Shown piece after piece: positions 18,560 through 28,477 of a DNA stretch of 36,236 nucleotides. The first letter of the stretch is position 1. Each line of letters starts with the position of its first letter. The translations under genes and the position numbers were made by a program. Where the stretch lies: assembly GCA_021734865.1 (NCBI GenBank), contig JAIPIC010000015.1:1-36236 (forward strand), read 5' to 3'. Below the pieces are notes generated by a model. The model had not been told where the DNA came from. It made no database searches and saw only the letters and a list, made by a program, of their open reading frames with translations. This DNA comes from Candidatus Woesearchaeota archaeon. Lineage in GTDB: Archaea; Nanobdellota; Nanobdellia; Woesearchaeales; JAIPIC01.

Positions 18560-19525
18560 TTAATTGCTAAAAGTATTTCTTCTTATTTTTTCTTTCATCA
18601 GTATTTCCATATATGCTAATTCAAGCTCCTGCATCTCAATGTCCTTCTTCCTCAGCCATTCGCTCATCCACCCAAAGCGTATTGCTAGTACCATATCATT
18701 TAGCTGTTTCCAGCTATTTTCATTGAATTCATTCTCTAGATGATGCAGAAATTCAGTTATCAGTGGACCAGTAAGAGCTTGTGGATCTTCAAATCCAACG
18801 CATCCCACCACATTTGCCAAGTCATAAATCTCTGGCTTGACGCCCAGAAATTCCCAATCAATTACAGCCAGAATCCTATCTCGACCCCAAATAATGTTCT
18901 CTGGATGAAGGTCACCATGGCATAGGCCCATCCTAATCTCTTTATTGAAGAGGTTGTCCCTGAGATAAGCAGCAAAAGGAATCAACTTCTCATACATAAT
19001 TGGATTCCCCTTCTTTATCTGTTTGAGAAGATGATCAATATAGATATCAAGCCGGAATATACTAAACTTGTCTTTGCACTCGCCAGAAATATCATTAATT
19101 TCTCTTCTCAGATTTTTTATGAAGCCTGCTATAGCACGGCCCCTCCATGCATCATTAATGTAATCAGGTCGAGGAAGTCTTTCGCCATGCACATATTTGG
19201 ATATCTGCCAATAACCCTTGTCATGGACTATACATTCTCCTGCACCGCGATCTGAACTGCTATTATCAAAATATGGGTTGATCGTATCCATATGCTTAGA
19301 TAATTCACATAATGTGAGATTGATCAGTTTCTTCTGCTCAATACTATTCGGATCCAGCTGTTCAAGAACATACATACTGCCGCTGGAATCTTCAATGACT
19401 GAACGAGAAAGGCTTCGTTCAGGACTGCCCGATATTAATAAATCTGGATGTGTTGTCTTATGATGAATATTCCAGTGTTTTAGAATCCGTTGATACTCTT
19501 TTTCAGACAGGTTTGCATTTTGCAT
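18560..19525 (-). CDS. Aminoglycoside/choline kinase-fold phosphotransferase (APH family)
   Basis: GLCHGDLHPENIIWGRDRILAVIDWEFLG Brenner/DFG-like motifs. Confidence 0.85.
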   Translation of the reverse strand: MQNANLSEKEYQRILKHWNIHHKTTHPDLLISGSPERSLSRSVIEDSSGSMYVLEQLDPNSIEQKKLINLTLCELSKHMDTINPYFDNSSSDRGAGECIVHDKGYWQISKYVHGERLPRPDYINDAWRGRAIAGFIKNLRREINDISGECKDKFSIFRLDIYIDHLLKQIKKGNPIMYEKLIPFAAYLRDNLFNKEIRMGLCHGDLHPENIIWGRDRILAVIDWEFLGVKPEIYDLANVVGCVGFEDPQALTGPLITEFLHHLENEFNENSWKQLNDMVLAIRFGWMSEWLRKKDIEMQELELAYMEILMKEKIRRNTFSN

Positions 19526-19576
19526 TTAGAAGAAATTGAATCCATGATACTTATAACTTTGGTTGAATACTCAGTA

Positions 19577-20659
19577 CTAAGATCGACCTACTTTCTTAAA
19601 CATAAACTTAGTAATAAAATTTGATTTCAATCGGATTGCTTTCTCAGGACATAGCTCCTGACAGCAGTAGCATCTGATGCATTTTGAATAATTTATCTTC
19701 AGCTCATGAGAGATTGCATGGACAGGACACACTTTCACGCATCTTTTACATTTTATGCATTTGCTTGTAATTTTTGGTCTCTCGGTAAGGAGTGATTTAG
19801 CATATTTCTTTAACCAGTTTGGAAGACCTTCCATAATAGAACGGGGATGTTTATAATTCTGAGATTTATATTTACCTTCAATCTTATACTTAGGCAGGAC
19901 CCCTCTTTTTTTGGCATGCTCAATCAATGGAACTTTCAGGCCGCATATTTCTGATGCCGCTGCATCCATTGCCAGTGCGTCCTCGCTTGCGATTATCATC
20001 TTTGATTCCCGAAGCCTGCCGGCATTAGGACCCTGACCATCCATTCCAACAATTCCGTCCATGATGTTTATTTTTGGCTTCAGAACAGAATACAGATCAA
20101 GAAGCATTAAAGAAAAGAAATTTGCGTTCTGGAGACGTGCATGGAACTGCGCTTTCCTGGAACCAGGGATCATACCAAAAATGTTTTTGACTGCTCCTGT
20201 AAAGACTGTAAGCGTATGCGTCTTCATCTTAGGAAGATTGACAATCAAATCATATTTTTTCAGATCTTTGGCCAATTCAAAGGATTTTATGAGAAACCCG
20301 TCGTGCTTGACTGTCATGGCCTCACCCAGCCCAAGCAAGGGTACGTCCTGTCTTTGACATATCTCAAGCAGACCGGATACTTTAGCTACTTTTTCTATCG
20401 AACCGAATCCTGGGCTGTCTCCGACAGCAATCGGTTTCTTATATTCTTTCAAGGCCACGATAATCGCTTCAACAAAATCAGGGTGTGTGCATATCTGCTG
20501 GTCTGGAGTCGACGCCATAAGTTGATTTGGTTTGATTAGAATACGCTTACAATCCTTTATTTGTTTTTCAAGCTCTGGTTGTTTTAATAGTCCTTTTATG
20601 ACGGCAAGACTGTCCCCATAGGATTCACATTCCCGCACATGGACTTTAATACAGTTCAT
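19577..20659 (-). CDS. DUF362 domain protein with two 4Fe-4S ferredoxin motifs
   Basis: VGDSPGFGSIEKVAKVSGL, NLPKMKTHTLTVFTGAVKN (DUF362-like); CIKCKRCVKVCP and CIRCYCCQELCP. Confidence 0.88.
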   Translation of the reverse strand: MNCIKVHVRECESYGDSLAVIKGLLKQPELEKQIKDCKRILIKPNQLMASTPDQQICTHPDFVEAIIVALKEYKKPIAVGDSPGFGSIEKVAKVSGLLEICQRQDVPLLGLGEAMTVKHDGFLIKSFELAKDLKKYDLIVNLPKMKTHTLTVFTGAVKNIFGMIPGSRKAQFHARLQNANFFSLMLLDLYSVLKPKINIMDGIVGMDGQGPNAGRLRESKMIIASEDALAMDAAASEICGLKVPLIEHAKKRGVLPKYKIEGKYKSQNYKHPRSIMEGLPNWLKKYAKSLLTERPKITSKCIKCKRCVKVCPVHAISHELKINYSKCIRCYCCQELCPEKAIRLKSNFITKFMFKKVGRS

Positions 20660-21661
20660 TTAAAGATTTTCTATTTCTTTTTCAGGGTTTGGAGATGTAT
20701 CAACAAAATTAACCATAATCTCCATTCGGTCAAACATAGAATTATTGACAACACGGCCCTTAATTTTAACAATCTTACCCAACAGTTCGGTTTTTGAATC
20801 ATCAAATTTACCAATATTGGATGAGTATTCAAGCATCTGTTCACGTGTCTGACCTGCAAGAAGTTCAGCCTGCTCTCCGAAAAATACGCTTCTGATGCTT
20901 CCTGTGCCATCATCAACGACTGTCGTTAACACATAATTATAATTAGGTTTTACTTCACCATGAGTAGCACATTTGAAAGCTCCATCGTCATCCCTGACTC
21001 GCTTCCTGCATTCTGGGCACACTTCAAAGAATTTAATATCAAATACCTGCACAACAGTACCCAATATCTCAACACCTTCCTCTCCTCCTTTCAATTCAGA
21101 TATTTTAACTGCTTTGCCCGAAGGAGCACCTGATTCTGAAATTTCTAATTCAGGCAAATCTGAACCCGAAGGATTCACTGTAATTGTAGAATGGTTTCCT
21201 GTATGTATCTCAATACGATCATTATTGGTTTTTGTGTAACCACCCTTAATAGAAAGAATATCATTTGGCTTTAATGTCTCGACATACTTGGTATTGTCAC
21301 CCCAGAATACTACCCTCATCTGGTTCTCACCGTCGGAGATCATAACAGAACCCACTTTTCCGGATCCTCTCTGAGTATTGAATTCACGTATTTCAAAGAC
21401 TTTTGACACTCGTGCTTCTATCTCCATATTTTTCAGGCCGCTTAGTACATCCTTAATAGCAAGCTTGCCTTCAGTCTGCACGAGTTTGACTCCCAATTCA
21501 TTAGCAATTATATGTGCTGCGCCCTCTTTGCTGATAAGTCCAGAAAGCTGATCGAGTTTTTGTTTAATCTTGTCATTAATCTCTTCGTCGCTGAGTTTCT
21601 TCTCTTCTTTAATTCTTGAAATTATCTTATCTAATGGTATCTGAATCATCAATATGCGCAA
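20660..21661 (-). CDS. Replication protein A-like ssDNA-binding protein (OB folds plus zinc finger)
   Basis: EIREFNTQRGSGKVGSVMISDGENQMRVVFWGD OB fold; CPECRKRV...C zinc region; stop directly abuts DUF362 start. Confidence 0.88.
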   Translation of the reverse strand: MRILMIQIPLDKIISRIKEEKKLSDEEINDKIKQKLDQLSGLISKEGAAHIIANELGVKLVQTEGKLAIKDVLSGLKNMEIEARVSKVFEIREFNTQRGSGKVGSVMISDGENQMRVVFWGDNTKYVETLKPNDILSIKGGYTKTNNDRIEIHTGNHSTITVNPSGSDLPELEISESGAPSGKAVKISELKGGEEGVEILGTVVQVFDIKFFEVCPECRKRVRDDDGAFKCATHGEVKPNYNYVLTTVVDDGTGSIRSVFFGEQAELLAGQTREQMLEYSSNIGKFDDSKTELLGKIVKIKGRVVNNSMFDRMEIMVNFVDTSPNPEKEIENL

Positions 21662-21712
21662 TAGATTATCTTATTTATAATTAACGAATAGTAGACCACA
21701 AATATTATATAT

Positions 21713-22522
21713 ATGAGTCATATTAAGTGTGGCATGGATAAAAGGATTGTATATGCAATTTGCATTATCATTGCCATTGTTACGGTCGTTTCAATCCCCT
21801 TCCTCGAGAAATCTATCTTTCCAGACTCAGAAGGTCCAGGAGCAGTTACAGTACTTGGGGTTGGAATTATATTCACTGCCATCACTGTATTGCTTTTCTA
21901 TCTGTTCTATAAAGACAAAAACCTAACAAAAGGATTCTTCATTTCAGCAATAACTTATTCATCATTGATAATTCTTGTGAAATTTACATTAGGTCCTTTG
22001 TCTCTTTATAAAGTGAACCAGGCAATGAGCTTTGATCCAATATCATTAACCCCTTTAGGAATATTATTAATATCTACATTCACATTATTACTCTATATTG
22101 GTGTTTTTTATTTTCTATTTTTTATATTCAATAAGAGTCTAAAAAATGAGAAGACTAAAAAGAAGCATAATATCTTCAAGATAATTGCATTTATCCTATT
22201 GATTGGATTAATAGCAGCGGTATCTGCTCTTCCTATTTTGCTTTTAAGCACTTCGTTTGGAATAATATATCTATTTTACGCGTTTTCAAGTAGCATTGGT
22301 GTAATTATGGCTCTTGGGTTATTAATAGCTGTCCTTTTTTGCACATTGACTTATAATGAAGTTAAAAAAAGGGAAATTGCCATGAAAGATGCGGGTTTAT
22401 TGGTTTCATTCTTCTGGATTGGTGCAGCCATTTTGTTTTCATATTCTGCACTTTGGTTTATATATTTCATGACGCTCATGGCATTATGGCCGCTTAGGAC
22501 TTTTACGTTTTCGGTGAAATAA
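21713..22522 (+). CDS. Multi-pass membrane protein, unknown
   Basis: 269 aa with about 7 hydrophobic segments; TATA-like ATTATATATATGAG upstream. Confidence 0.7.
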   Translation: MSHIKCGMDKRIVYAICIIIAIVTVVSIPFLEKSIFPDSEGPGAVTVLGVGIIFTAITVLLFYLFYKDKNLTKGFFISAITYSSLIILVKFTLGPLSLYKVNQAMSFDPISLTPLGILLISTFTLLLYIGVFYFLFFIFNKSLKNEKTKKKHNIFKIIAFILLIGLIAAVSALPILLLSTSFGIIYLFYAFSSSIGVIMALGLLIAVLFCTLTYNEVKKREIAMKDAGLLVSFFWIGAAILFSYSALWFIYFMTLMALWPLRTFTFSVK

Positions 22523-22529
22523 TTCTAAA

Positions 22530-23516
22530 ATGATTAAATACATCAAGCTTTTCATCGAAATGCTAAGATACAGAGTAGCTGTGTTGCTATTGATGTTCTT
22601 ACTAATAGGCATAGCTGTTCATGAGAAGATTACAGTATTCAGCTATGATTATGTGCTAGCATCATTGGCACTGCTTTTCAGTTATGTTTCAGCAACCACC
22701 ATCAATGATATAATCGATGTCAAGATAGACAGAATCAACCATCCTCATGGGAAGGGCAGACCTCTCGTAAGCAAAAAAGCTAGCAAGAAAGAATTGTATG
22801 TGCTAAATATCATAACAAGTGTGCTAGCCGTCCTGATGGTCGTCCCAATTGGCTGGAAAGCAGTGATGGTCATGTTATTGTCTTTGTCTATTAGCTACAT
22901 TTACTCTCTTGATCCCATCAAGATATCTCACCGGACGCACCTTGCACATATTTTCCTCTCAGTCGCATATGTGATAGTGCCTTACAGTTTAGGAGTATTT
23001 ACAATAAGTGAATGGTATGTTCCTATCGATTATTTTTTTATGGGTGCTTTCACGATTCTTTTTTTTGGCAGAATAATACTTAAGGATTTCAGAGATGTAA
23101 AAGGGGATCTTAAGTATGGAAAACCAACATTCCTGATCGTATACGGTAAAAATATCACCTGCCTGATTAGCGTCATATCCGTAATATTTGGGAACATCAT
23201 GATAATCTCACTTTCGTCAATCTATCTTGGATATGAGATATTCGTACTGCAGATATTCTTCTTCTGCATATATTTCATGTCCTACAGGCTCTGGAAAGCA
23301 GAATCAAAAGAGAAGGAACAGGAAGCGATAGTAATCGGTGCTAAGATGGGCAATGGTCTTATCCTAACACTTCTTGGCTTACTGGCATTGCATGAATATA
23401 ATGCGGCCAGTTCATTTAGCTTATTTTACTCTTTGCTTACCATGACGATGTTTCTGTTAAGTTTTATTATACTGTTGTCAAACCCTCATCAGGCTGTTGC
23501 TGGTTACAGGGGCTAG
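22530..23516 (+). CDS. UbiA-family prenyltransferase
   Basis: NDIIDVKIDRINHPHGKGRPLVSKK and second Asp motif DFRDVKGDLKYGKPT; polytopic. Confidence 0.88.
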   Translation: MIKYIKLFIEMLRYRVAVLLLMFLLIGIAVHEKITVFSYDYVLASLALLFSYVSATTINDIIDVKIDRINHPHGKGRPLVSKKASKKELYVLNIITSVLAVLMVVPIGWKAVMVMLLSLSISYIYSLDPIKISHRTHLAHIFLSVAYVIVPYSLGVFTISEWYVPIDYFFMGAFTILFFGRIILKDFRDVKGDLKYGKPTFLIVYGKNITCLISVISVIFGNIMIISLSSIYLGYEIFVLQIFFFCIYFMSYRLWKAESKEKEQEAIVIGAKMGNGLILTLLGLLALHEYNAASSFSLFYSLLTMTMFLLSFIILLSNPHQAVAGYRG

Positions 23517-25005
23517 GACACCATTCAATATTATCACTAACTGCAGTATTTCCAGAAGAATCCGTCTCCTCCACATAAAATTGAGCCTCAAAAGAAACTC
23601 CCTCAATGATAATAAAAAACATATTCTTTCCGCTGTACTGATTGTAATATAACATGGAAGAATCTATAAACTGTTTGTCTGTATAATAATCCACCCTGTC
23701 GTCGTTAGATTTATAATACACACTATTCAGGTCGACTTCTTCATAGAAATACCCTAGTTGCCCAGAATCCGGGTTTATGGTTATCGAATTTTCTGTTGAA
23801 TCTACAGGTACGTCGACCGTCGGAGCATCAGTGGATTTCATGGAATATGTCACTTTAATCGTCTCGATGTCATCGATGCCAGTATTATAACTGGTCTCCC
23901 ATTCGACAACAACTGCATTATCTTTGTCCTTTACAGGGTAAAGCTTGACTTCAGGTTTAGAGGGGGATATTTCATCTTTGAATTTGTAAGCAAAATTTAT
24001 TGGAACTCGCTTCTTCGATAACCCATCTATCATTTCATGGTCTGTGTAGACTCTAAAACCAAAAGTATACCCGGGAAGTGGGTTTATTGTTGGGAATCCT
24101 TTAGGCAATTCCAATGAACCGAAAGCACTTGAGATGGCATTTCTGTTGTCCTCGACGAAACATATGTCTCCATCTTTATACAGAATATTATCAGTCCATA
24201 GAACTTTATTTGCATCCTTAAAATACAATCTGCCAGATATTCCTTTGGAAATTGTATCCTCCTTGATTTCAGTCTGAATTTCAGTATCAAGATTGACTGT
24301 GCAAAGGGCATTGTCAATGTTTGCACTTATTTTATGATAATCTTTCTCACCACTAGTACCATGGGTAGCTTCAATTATGGTTTTGTCTGTATATTTCATA
24401 GATATATCATATCCATTTTCAAGAAGTTCATAAAATACATTACTTTGACCATTATCTTCACAAATACCCCGAGGTATCCCTGAGTTTACACAGTCAGCCA
24501 TGAGGTTAACAAGATTATTCAGTTTAATCTCCATTTCCTGCCTTGTGCATTCATCCTCATAGTTTTGGTCCAAGGTTTTGTCTGGGCTGCAATAATCGAG
24601 ATACCATGTTTCCTTATATGAAACAATGGCAGTTATGCAATCCCTTGGTTTACTGCCTGTTTTTATGCATTCTGCCATGAGGTCTTCAATACCTTCTTGC
24701 TTTTGGAACTCTACCTTAATATCCTGAAGATCCATTCGTATATTGTAATCAATTTTTGCCTTTGTATTTGGAACCCATTCAATCTCCCCTATTTCTCTTA
24801 GGATGTTAGTGTGGTCAGATGCTTGAGGAACGTCATCATTCGAATTTATACTCTCTCCACCAAGGCGGGCAGAATCGTCCAAAATCTCAAATCCAGTAAT
24901 AGTATTTTTAACAGGATTTATGATCGGACCAGATATAGCTATGACTGTAACAAACAGGAATATTGCCACTGTTCCGTACAAAAGCTCATTTATCTTGTGT
25001 TCCAT
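23467..25005 (-). CDS. Exported membrane-anchored protein, unknown
   Basis: N-terminal TM (YGTVAIFLFVTVIAISGPII), large extracytoplasmic domain with paired LMA(E/D)C...C motifs; last gene of the prepilin-like cluster. Confidence 0.75.
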   Translation of the reverse strand: MEHKINELLYGTVAIFLFVTVIAISGPIINPVKNTITGFEILDDSARLGGESINSNDDVPQASDHTNILREIGEIEWVPNTKAKIDYNIRMDLQDIKVEFQKQEGIEDLMAECIKTGSKPRDCITAIVSYKETWYLDYCSPDKTLDQNYEDECTRQEMEIKLNNLVNLMADCVNSGIPRGICEDNGQSNVFYELLENGYDISMKYTDKTIIEATHGTSGEKDYHKISANIDNALCTVNLDTEIQTEIKEDTISKGISGRLYFKDANKVLWTDNILYKDGDICFVEDNRNAISSAFGSLELPKGFPTINPLPGYTFGFRVYTDHEMIDGLSKKRVPINFAYKFKDEISPSKPEVKLYPVKDKDNAVVVEWETSYNTGIDDIETIKVTYSMKSTDAPTVDVPVDSTENSITINPDSGQLGYFYEEVDLNSVYYKSNDDRVDYYTDKQFIDSSMLYYNQYSGKNMFFIIIEGVSFEAQFYVEETDSSGNTAVSDNIEWCPSPCNQQQPDEGLTTV

Positions 25006-25028
25006 TTTTTACTTTGTTTCAACTTAGT

Positions 25029-26312
25029 CTAGTTTTCTTTGCTATCTTCAACTTTTGAGTCAGAATTATCTTGATTGTCACTCGTTATAGTTGACAACTT
25101 CAAGTATTCTGAACATCCTGCGTTTTCATCAAAATCACCGCACTGGTTGCATATTGAACAAAATCTGCCGTTTTTACCATCCATCGACTTGTCTGTTAAG
25201 GCTCTATCGAAAAAACATATGGGGTTAACATAATATAGGTCTTTAGTCGTTCGTTTGATTAGAGGATATGATTTCAGGGAACTCGAATCAGCCCGGACAA
25301 TCTGGTCAGATGTAAACAGTTTCGTGACCTCCTCCGAGGTGTCAAAATCTCTTTGGATGAAACTGAGATGCAAGTGGCTGCCATCATCCTTATTGATAGT
25401 GGCTATAGAATCACCCTTACCAACTTTCTGGCCAACTTTAACTAAAACATCATCCAGATGGACGTAAACTGATCTTAGTGAGTCCTTATCATGATCTATC
25501 TCAACATAACGATCATATGAATCTCCTGTATCAAGAACCGCAGTCACAACACCATCTGCAACTGCAAAGACATTAGATTTCTTTCCAGACTGTTTAACTG
25601 TATCATCAATATCTATCCCATAATGCTGTTTATTTAAACTTGTTGTTGTTCTTGGGCCCCAAAAACAGGTTATTGAATTTTCCGCGTTATTGTCTAATGG
25701 CCAGACTGAATATGCTTCTGAAAATGGACTTGAAACAGGTCCGGCTTCCCCACCTTCAACCCCCGATGGTGGTGGCACATATTCAAAATCGATATCTTTT
25801 TCTTCCTCTGCAATGACTTTCATAGTCTGCTTATATTTAGCGCTCGCAATCAGTTCTGTTGAATCCCGGCTATAGAATAATGATAATGCATAATTTTCTG
25901 CCTGGATGTTAAGATCGCTAAACCCATTAAGGTATTTTGTCATCTCAGAATTGAAGCCCTCTTCAATCAAATCACTTGTCTCTGATTCCGACGGGAAGCA
26001 ATCCCCACTCTTATCATTATACAAAACAAGGCCATTGTGTGTACCACATCCTTTGCCAAGACCGTTAATAGCTGCTTGAGCAACAGCCTTTTCAAGAGAA
26101 ATATCTGCCGCTCTGTCCACATACCCATTTATTTTATGTATCTTACTCTGTGCCTGCAACACTGAAAGCTGACGAGTACCAATTGCATCATTAAATGATG
26201 TTGTCTTATGCGAAAGGTTATATGTGGCCGATGCAAGGACTATGACAATTATGATAGCAAGTATAGGAGTAAAATTCAAAGTCCCATTCTTGTTATTCTT
26301 CATCTTGCTCAC
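25029..26312 (-). CDS. Prepilin-like anchored protein with M23/LytM-type peptidase domain
   Basis: KNNKNG-TLNFTPILAIIIVIVLA N-terminus; HYGIDIDD (HxxxD), VFAVADGVVTAV, HLHLSF (HxH). Confidence 0.82.
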   Translation of the reverse strand: MSKMKNNKNGTLNFTPILAIIIVIVLASATYNLSHKTTSFNDAIGTRQLSVLQAQSKIHKINGYVDRAADISLEKAVAQAAINGLGKGCGTHNGLVLYNDKSGDCFPSESETSDLIEEGFNSEMTKYLNGFSDLNIQAENYALSLFYSRDSTELIASAKYKQTMKVIAEEEKDIDFEYVPPPSGVEGGEAGPVSSPFSEAYSVWPLDNNAENSITCFWGPRTTTSLNKQHYGIDIDDTVKQSGKKSNVFAVADGVVTAVLDTGDSYDRYVEIDHDKDSLRSVYVHLDDVLVKVGQKVGKGDSIATINKDDGSHLHLSFIQRDFDTSEEVTKLFTSDQIVRADSSSLKSYPLIKRTTKDLYYVNPICFFDRALTDKSMDGKNGRFCSICNQCGDFDENAGCSEYLKLSTITSDNQDNSDSKVEDSKEN

Positions 26313-26827
26313 TCCGAAATTATTATCCTTAGCTTGACAGCCCCATCAGTATATAAACTAGTATAAAGAGGATTAGGACTAGTATAATACGGATTAGGCA
26401 TAAGTGTCGATTCGTCCATGACCAGTTTTTTCTGATTAAATCCGCTTGTCAAAATTTCTCTTTGAGAATCACCCTCTCCAACCAAGATTCGATAGTTTGG
26501 GTTCAGACCCATCATGGCAAGTATCTCATTTGTCTTTGATCGCAGCGCCTGATCATCGCCTTTGACATAGAACATTATAATCTCATCATAAATGGTATCA
26601 TCTGAATTATCACTTATTGGTGTATTAAGGTAATTCTCTATGAATACAGCATCTTGCAGTATATTTACATCATTAACATTGAATTCTGTCTTTGGAATTC
26701 CAAACATCAAGGCATATCCTGAAAAAATCATGAAAGCAAGCGCTATTATTACCACAGATACAAGCATATTAAGACCTTCCATGAATCCTTTTTTATTGCT
26801 TCTCATGAAATTCATCACATTTTCCAA
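26309..26827 (-). CDS. Class III signal peptide (pilin-like) protein
   Basis: MRSNKKG-FMEGLNMLVSVVIIALAFMIFSGYAL; 4-nt overlap with 25029-26312. Confidence 0.7.
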   Translation of the reverse strand: MENVMNFMRSNKKGFMEGLNMLVSVVIIALAFMIFSGYALMFGIPKTEFNVNDVNILQDAVFIENYLNTPISDNSDDTIYDEIIMFYVKGDDQALRSKTNEILAMMGLNPNYRILVGEGDSQREILTSGFNQKKLVMDESTLMPNPYYTSPNPLYTSLYTDGAVKLRIIISE

Positions 26828-26860
26828 AATGATTGTTACAACATCAATATATCAATCATG

Positions 26861-27433
26861 TCAGATTACCCTAATAACAGCAGTAATCTCAACTGTCCCA
26901 GGTACTAATTTGTCTGCTTCTTTGAACAATACGTATCGCTTTTCTTCCATCTTTGTATAAGTTTTTGACCAGGATATGGGTTCATAGTCTTCGTAGAACT
27001 GCTTATTGAAATAAAACTCGCCCTTCGGCGTCTTAATTATCATCCCAATTCCCTGCAGGTCGCTCTTTGAAACAATACATTCCTTAATTTTATCTTCATT
27101 CATAAGTGCAGGATCAAGTATTCCAGTGTATTCTCTATATGTATCATAATCATAGTAAGACATGCATGATATTGTCCTATCGACCAGTATTTTATAATCA
27201 AGGTTATGGGTATCGATGTTTTCATCAAATACATAATTAACAATTGTTACAATACCAGACACTACTGCAATAAGGATTATAAGCCTAAGAACCCACATCA
27301 TGAAATCTTCAAGGACACCTTTACGGTTGTTTAGGATCAATCTGTTTCGTTGGTGATACAACTGAGATATTGGCTCTACCTTTCTCACAGCTCTTAAAAC
27401 CTTACTGTCTTTAAATTGATTTTTGGTCTTCAT
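26861..27433 (-). CDS. Class III signal peptide (pilin-like) protein
   Basis: NNRKG-VLEDFMMWVLRLIILIAVVSGIVTIV; 4-nt overlap with the next gene. Confidence 0.7.
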   Translation of the reverse strand: MKTKNQFKDSKVLRAVRKVEPISQLYHQRNRLILNNRKGVLEDFMMWVLRLIILIAVVSGIVTIVNYVFDENIDTHNLDYKILVDRTISCMSYYDYDTYREYTGILDPALMNEDKIKECIVSKSDLQGIGMIIKTPKGEFYFNKQFYEDYEPISWSKTYTKMEEKRYVLFKEADKLVPGTVEITAVIRVI

Positions 27434-28437
27434 GTTGCTTTTTTAATTAAGTCCACTCCTGGTTGTACAAGATTTTCTGGAGAAAGGATATCCTCCTCTG
27501 CCTGTGACTCGGTTTGATGATATGAATCAATAATTCCGTTCCTTATTGAACTTAAAATCATTATTAGATAGGTATCATCATCGATGAAGTTTTCATCAGC
27601 AATGTTAGGATTACCCAAGGAAATTATCATTCTCTGGTCGCTTGGATCATGATAACTTACATAGATGGGATCCAGCCTAGTAATCGAATTGAAGCTTAGA
27701 CCTGCCACAGAATTTGCAATATTTGCCGCAAATATGGCGAGATTCTTATCATCCCTTGGAATATTGATATTCAGACCATTCTCGGTCTGTTTTGCAGTAT
27801 AATATTGAAGATGTATCTTCAGTACACGGTCGGGTGTTGGTTGTGAATACAAGATTGCATTCAGCTTATCGTATATATTTTTTACACTGTGCCCATTTAT
27901 GGTAGCATCATCATATGTAATCTCATATGCAAGTGCCTCCTGCTCAAGCTTTTCTGGAACATAATATATATCCTCCATCGGACCAACTGTCTCTCCTCCT
28001 CGGACAACATTGGATTGCTTTAAGATTCTGCATACCTTTCTTTCTTTTTCAGATATTATCCTGTCAAATACAAACGCCTGGTTCTTCATCCTAAATATCG
28101 CAGAGGCAGTTATCAACGGGTGCAGCTGATCATCAGACTGTTTCAGGTGAAGATTATCACCATCCATTTCTGTAATTAATCCCTGTATATTCTGAGGGTA
28201 ATAAATCTTGATATTGTTAGGTGTCCCGATAACCGTATTGATGACACCAGCAAGATCCCTGCTGATGTAAACGCGGTCAAAATGTGTCTGTGTACCTATA
28301 TCCATAGTGTATTTCAGCAATGGAAGAAGTATGAGTGCCATCATCAATATTAATGTGAAGACAGGCATGATAGTAAGACTGGTTGTTTCCCCTTTTTTTG
28401 ACCTTGTCGGCCTGCTGATTAACATATTAGAAATCAT
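27430..28437 (-). CDS. Class III signal peptide (pilin-like) exported protein
   Basis: RSKKG-ETTSLTIMPVFTLILMMALILLPLL. Confidence 0.7.
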   Translation of the reverse strand: MISNMLISRPTRSKKGETTSLTIMPVFTLILMMALILLPLLKYTMDIGTQTHFDRVYISRDLAGVINTVIGTPNNIKIYYPQNIQGLITEMDGDNLHLKQSDDQLHPLITASAIFRMKNQAFVFDRIISEKERKVCRILKQSNVVRGGETVGPMEDIYYVPEKLEQEALAYEITYDDATINGHSVKNIYDKLNAILYSQPTPDRVLKIHLQYYTAKQTENGLNINIPRDDKNLAIFAANIANSVAGLSFNSITRLDPIYVSYHDPSDQRMIISLGNPNIADENFIDDDTYLIMILSSIRNGIIDSYHQTESQAEEDILSPENLVQPGVDLIKKAT

Positions 28438-28477
28438 TACTTCTTGGTATATATTATTTTCTGATTAGGACGAGCGA

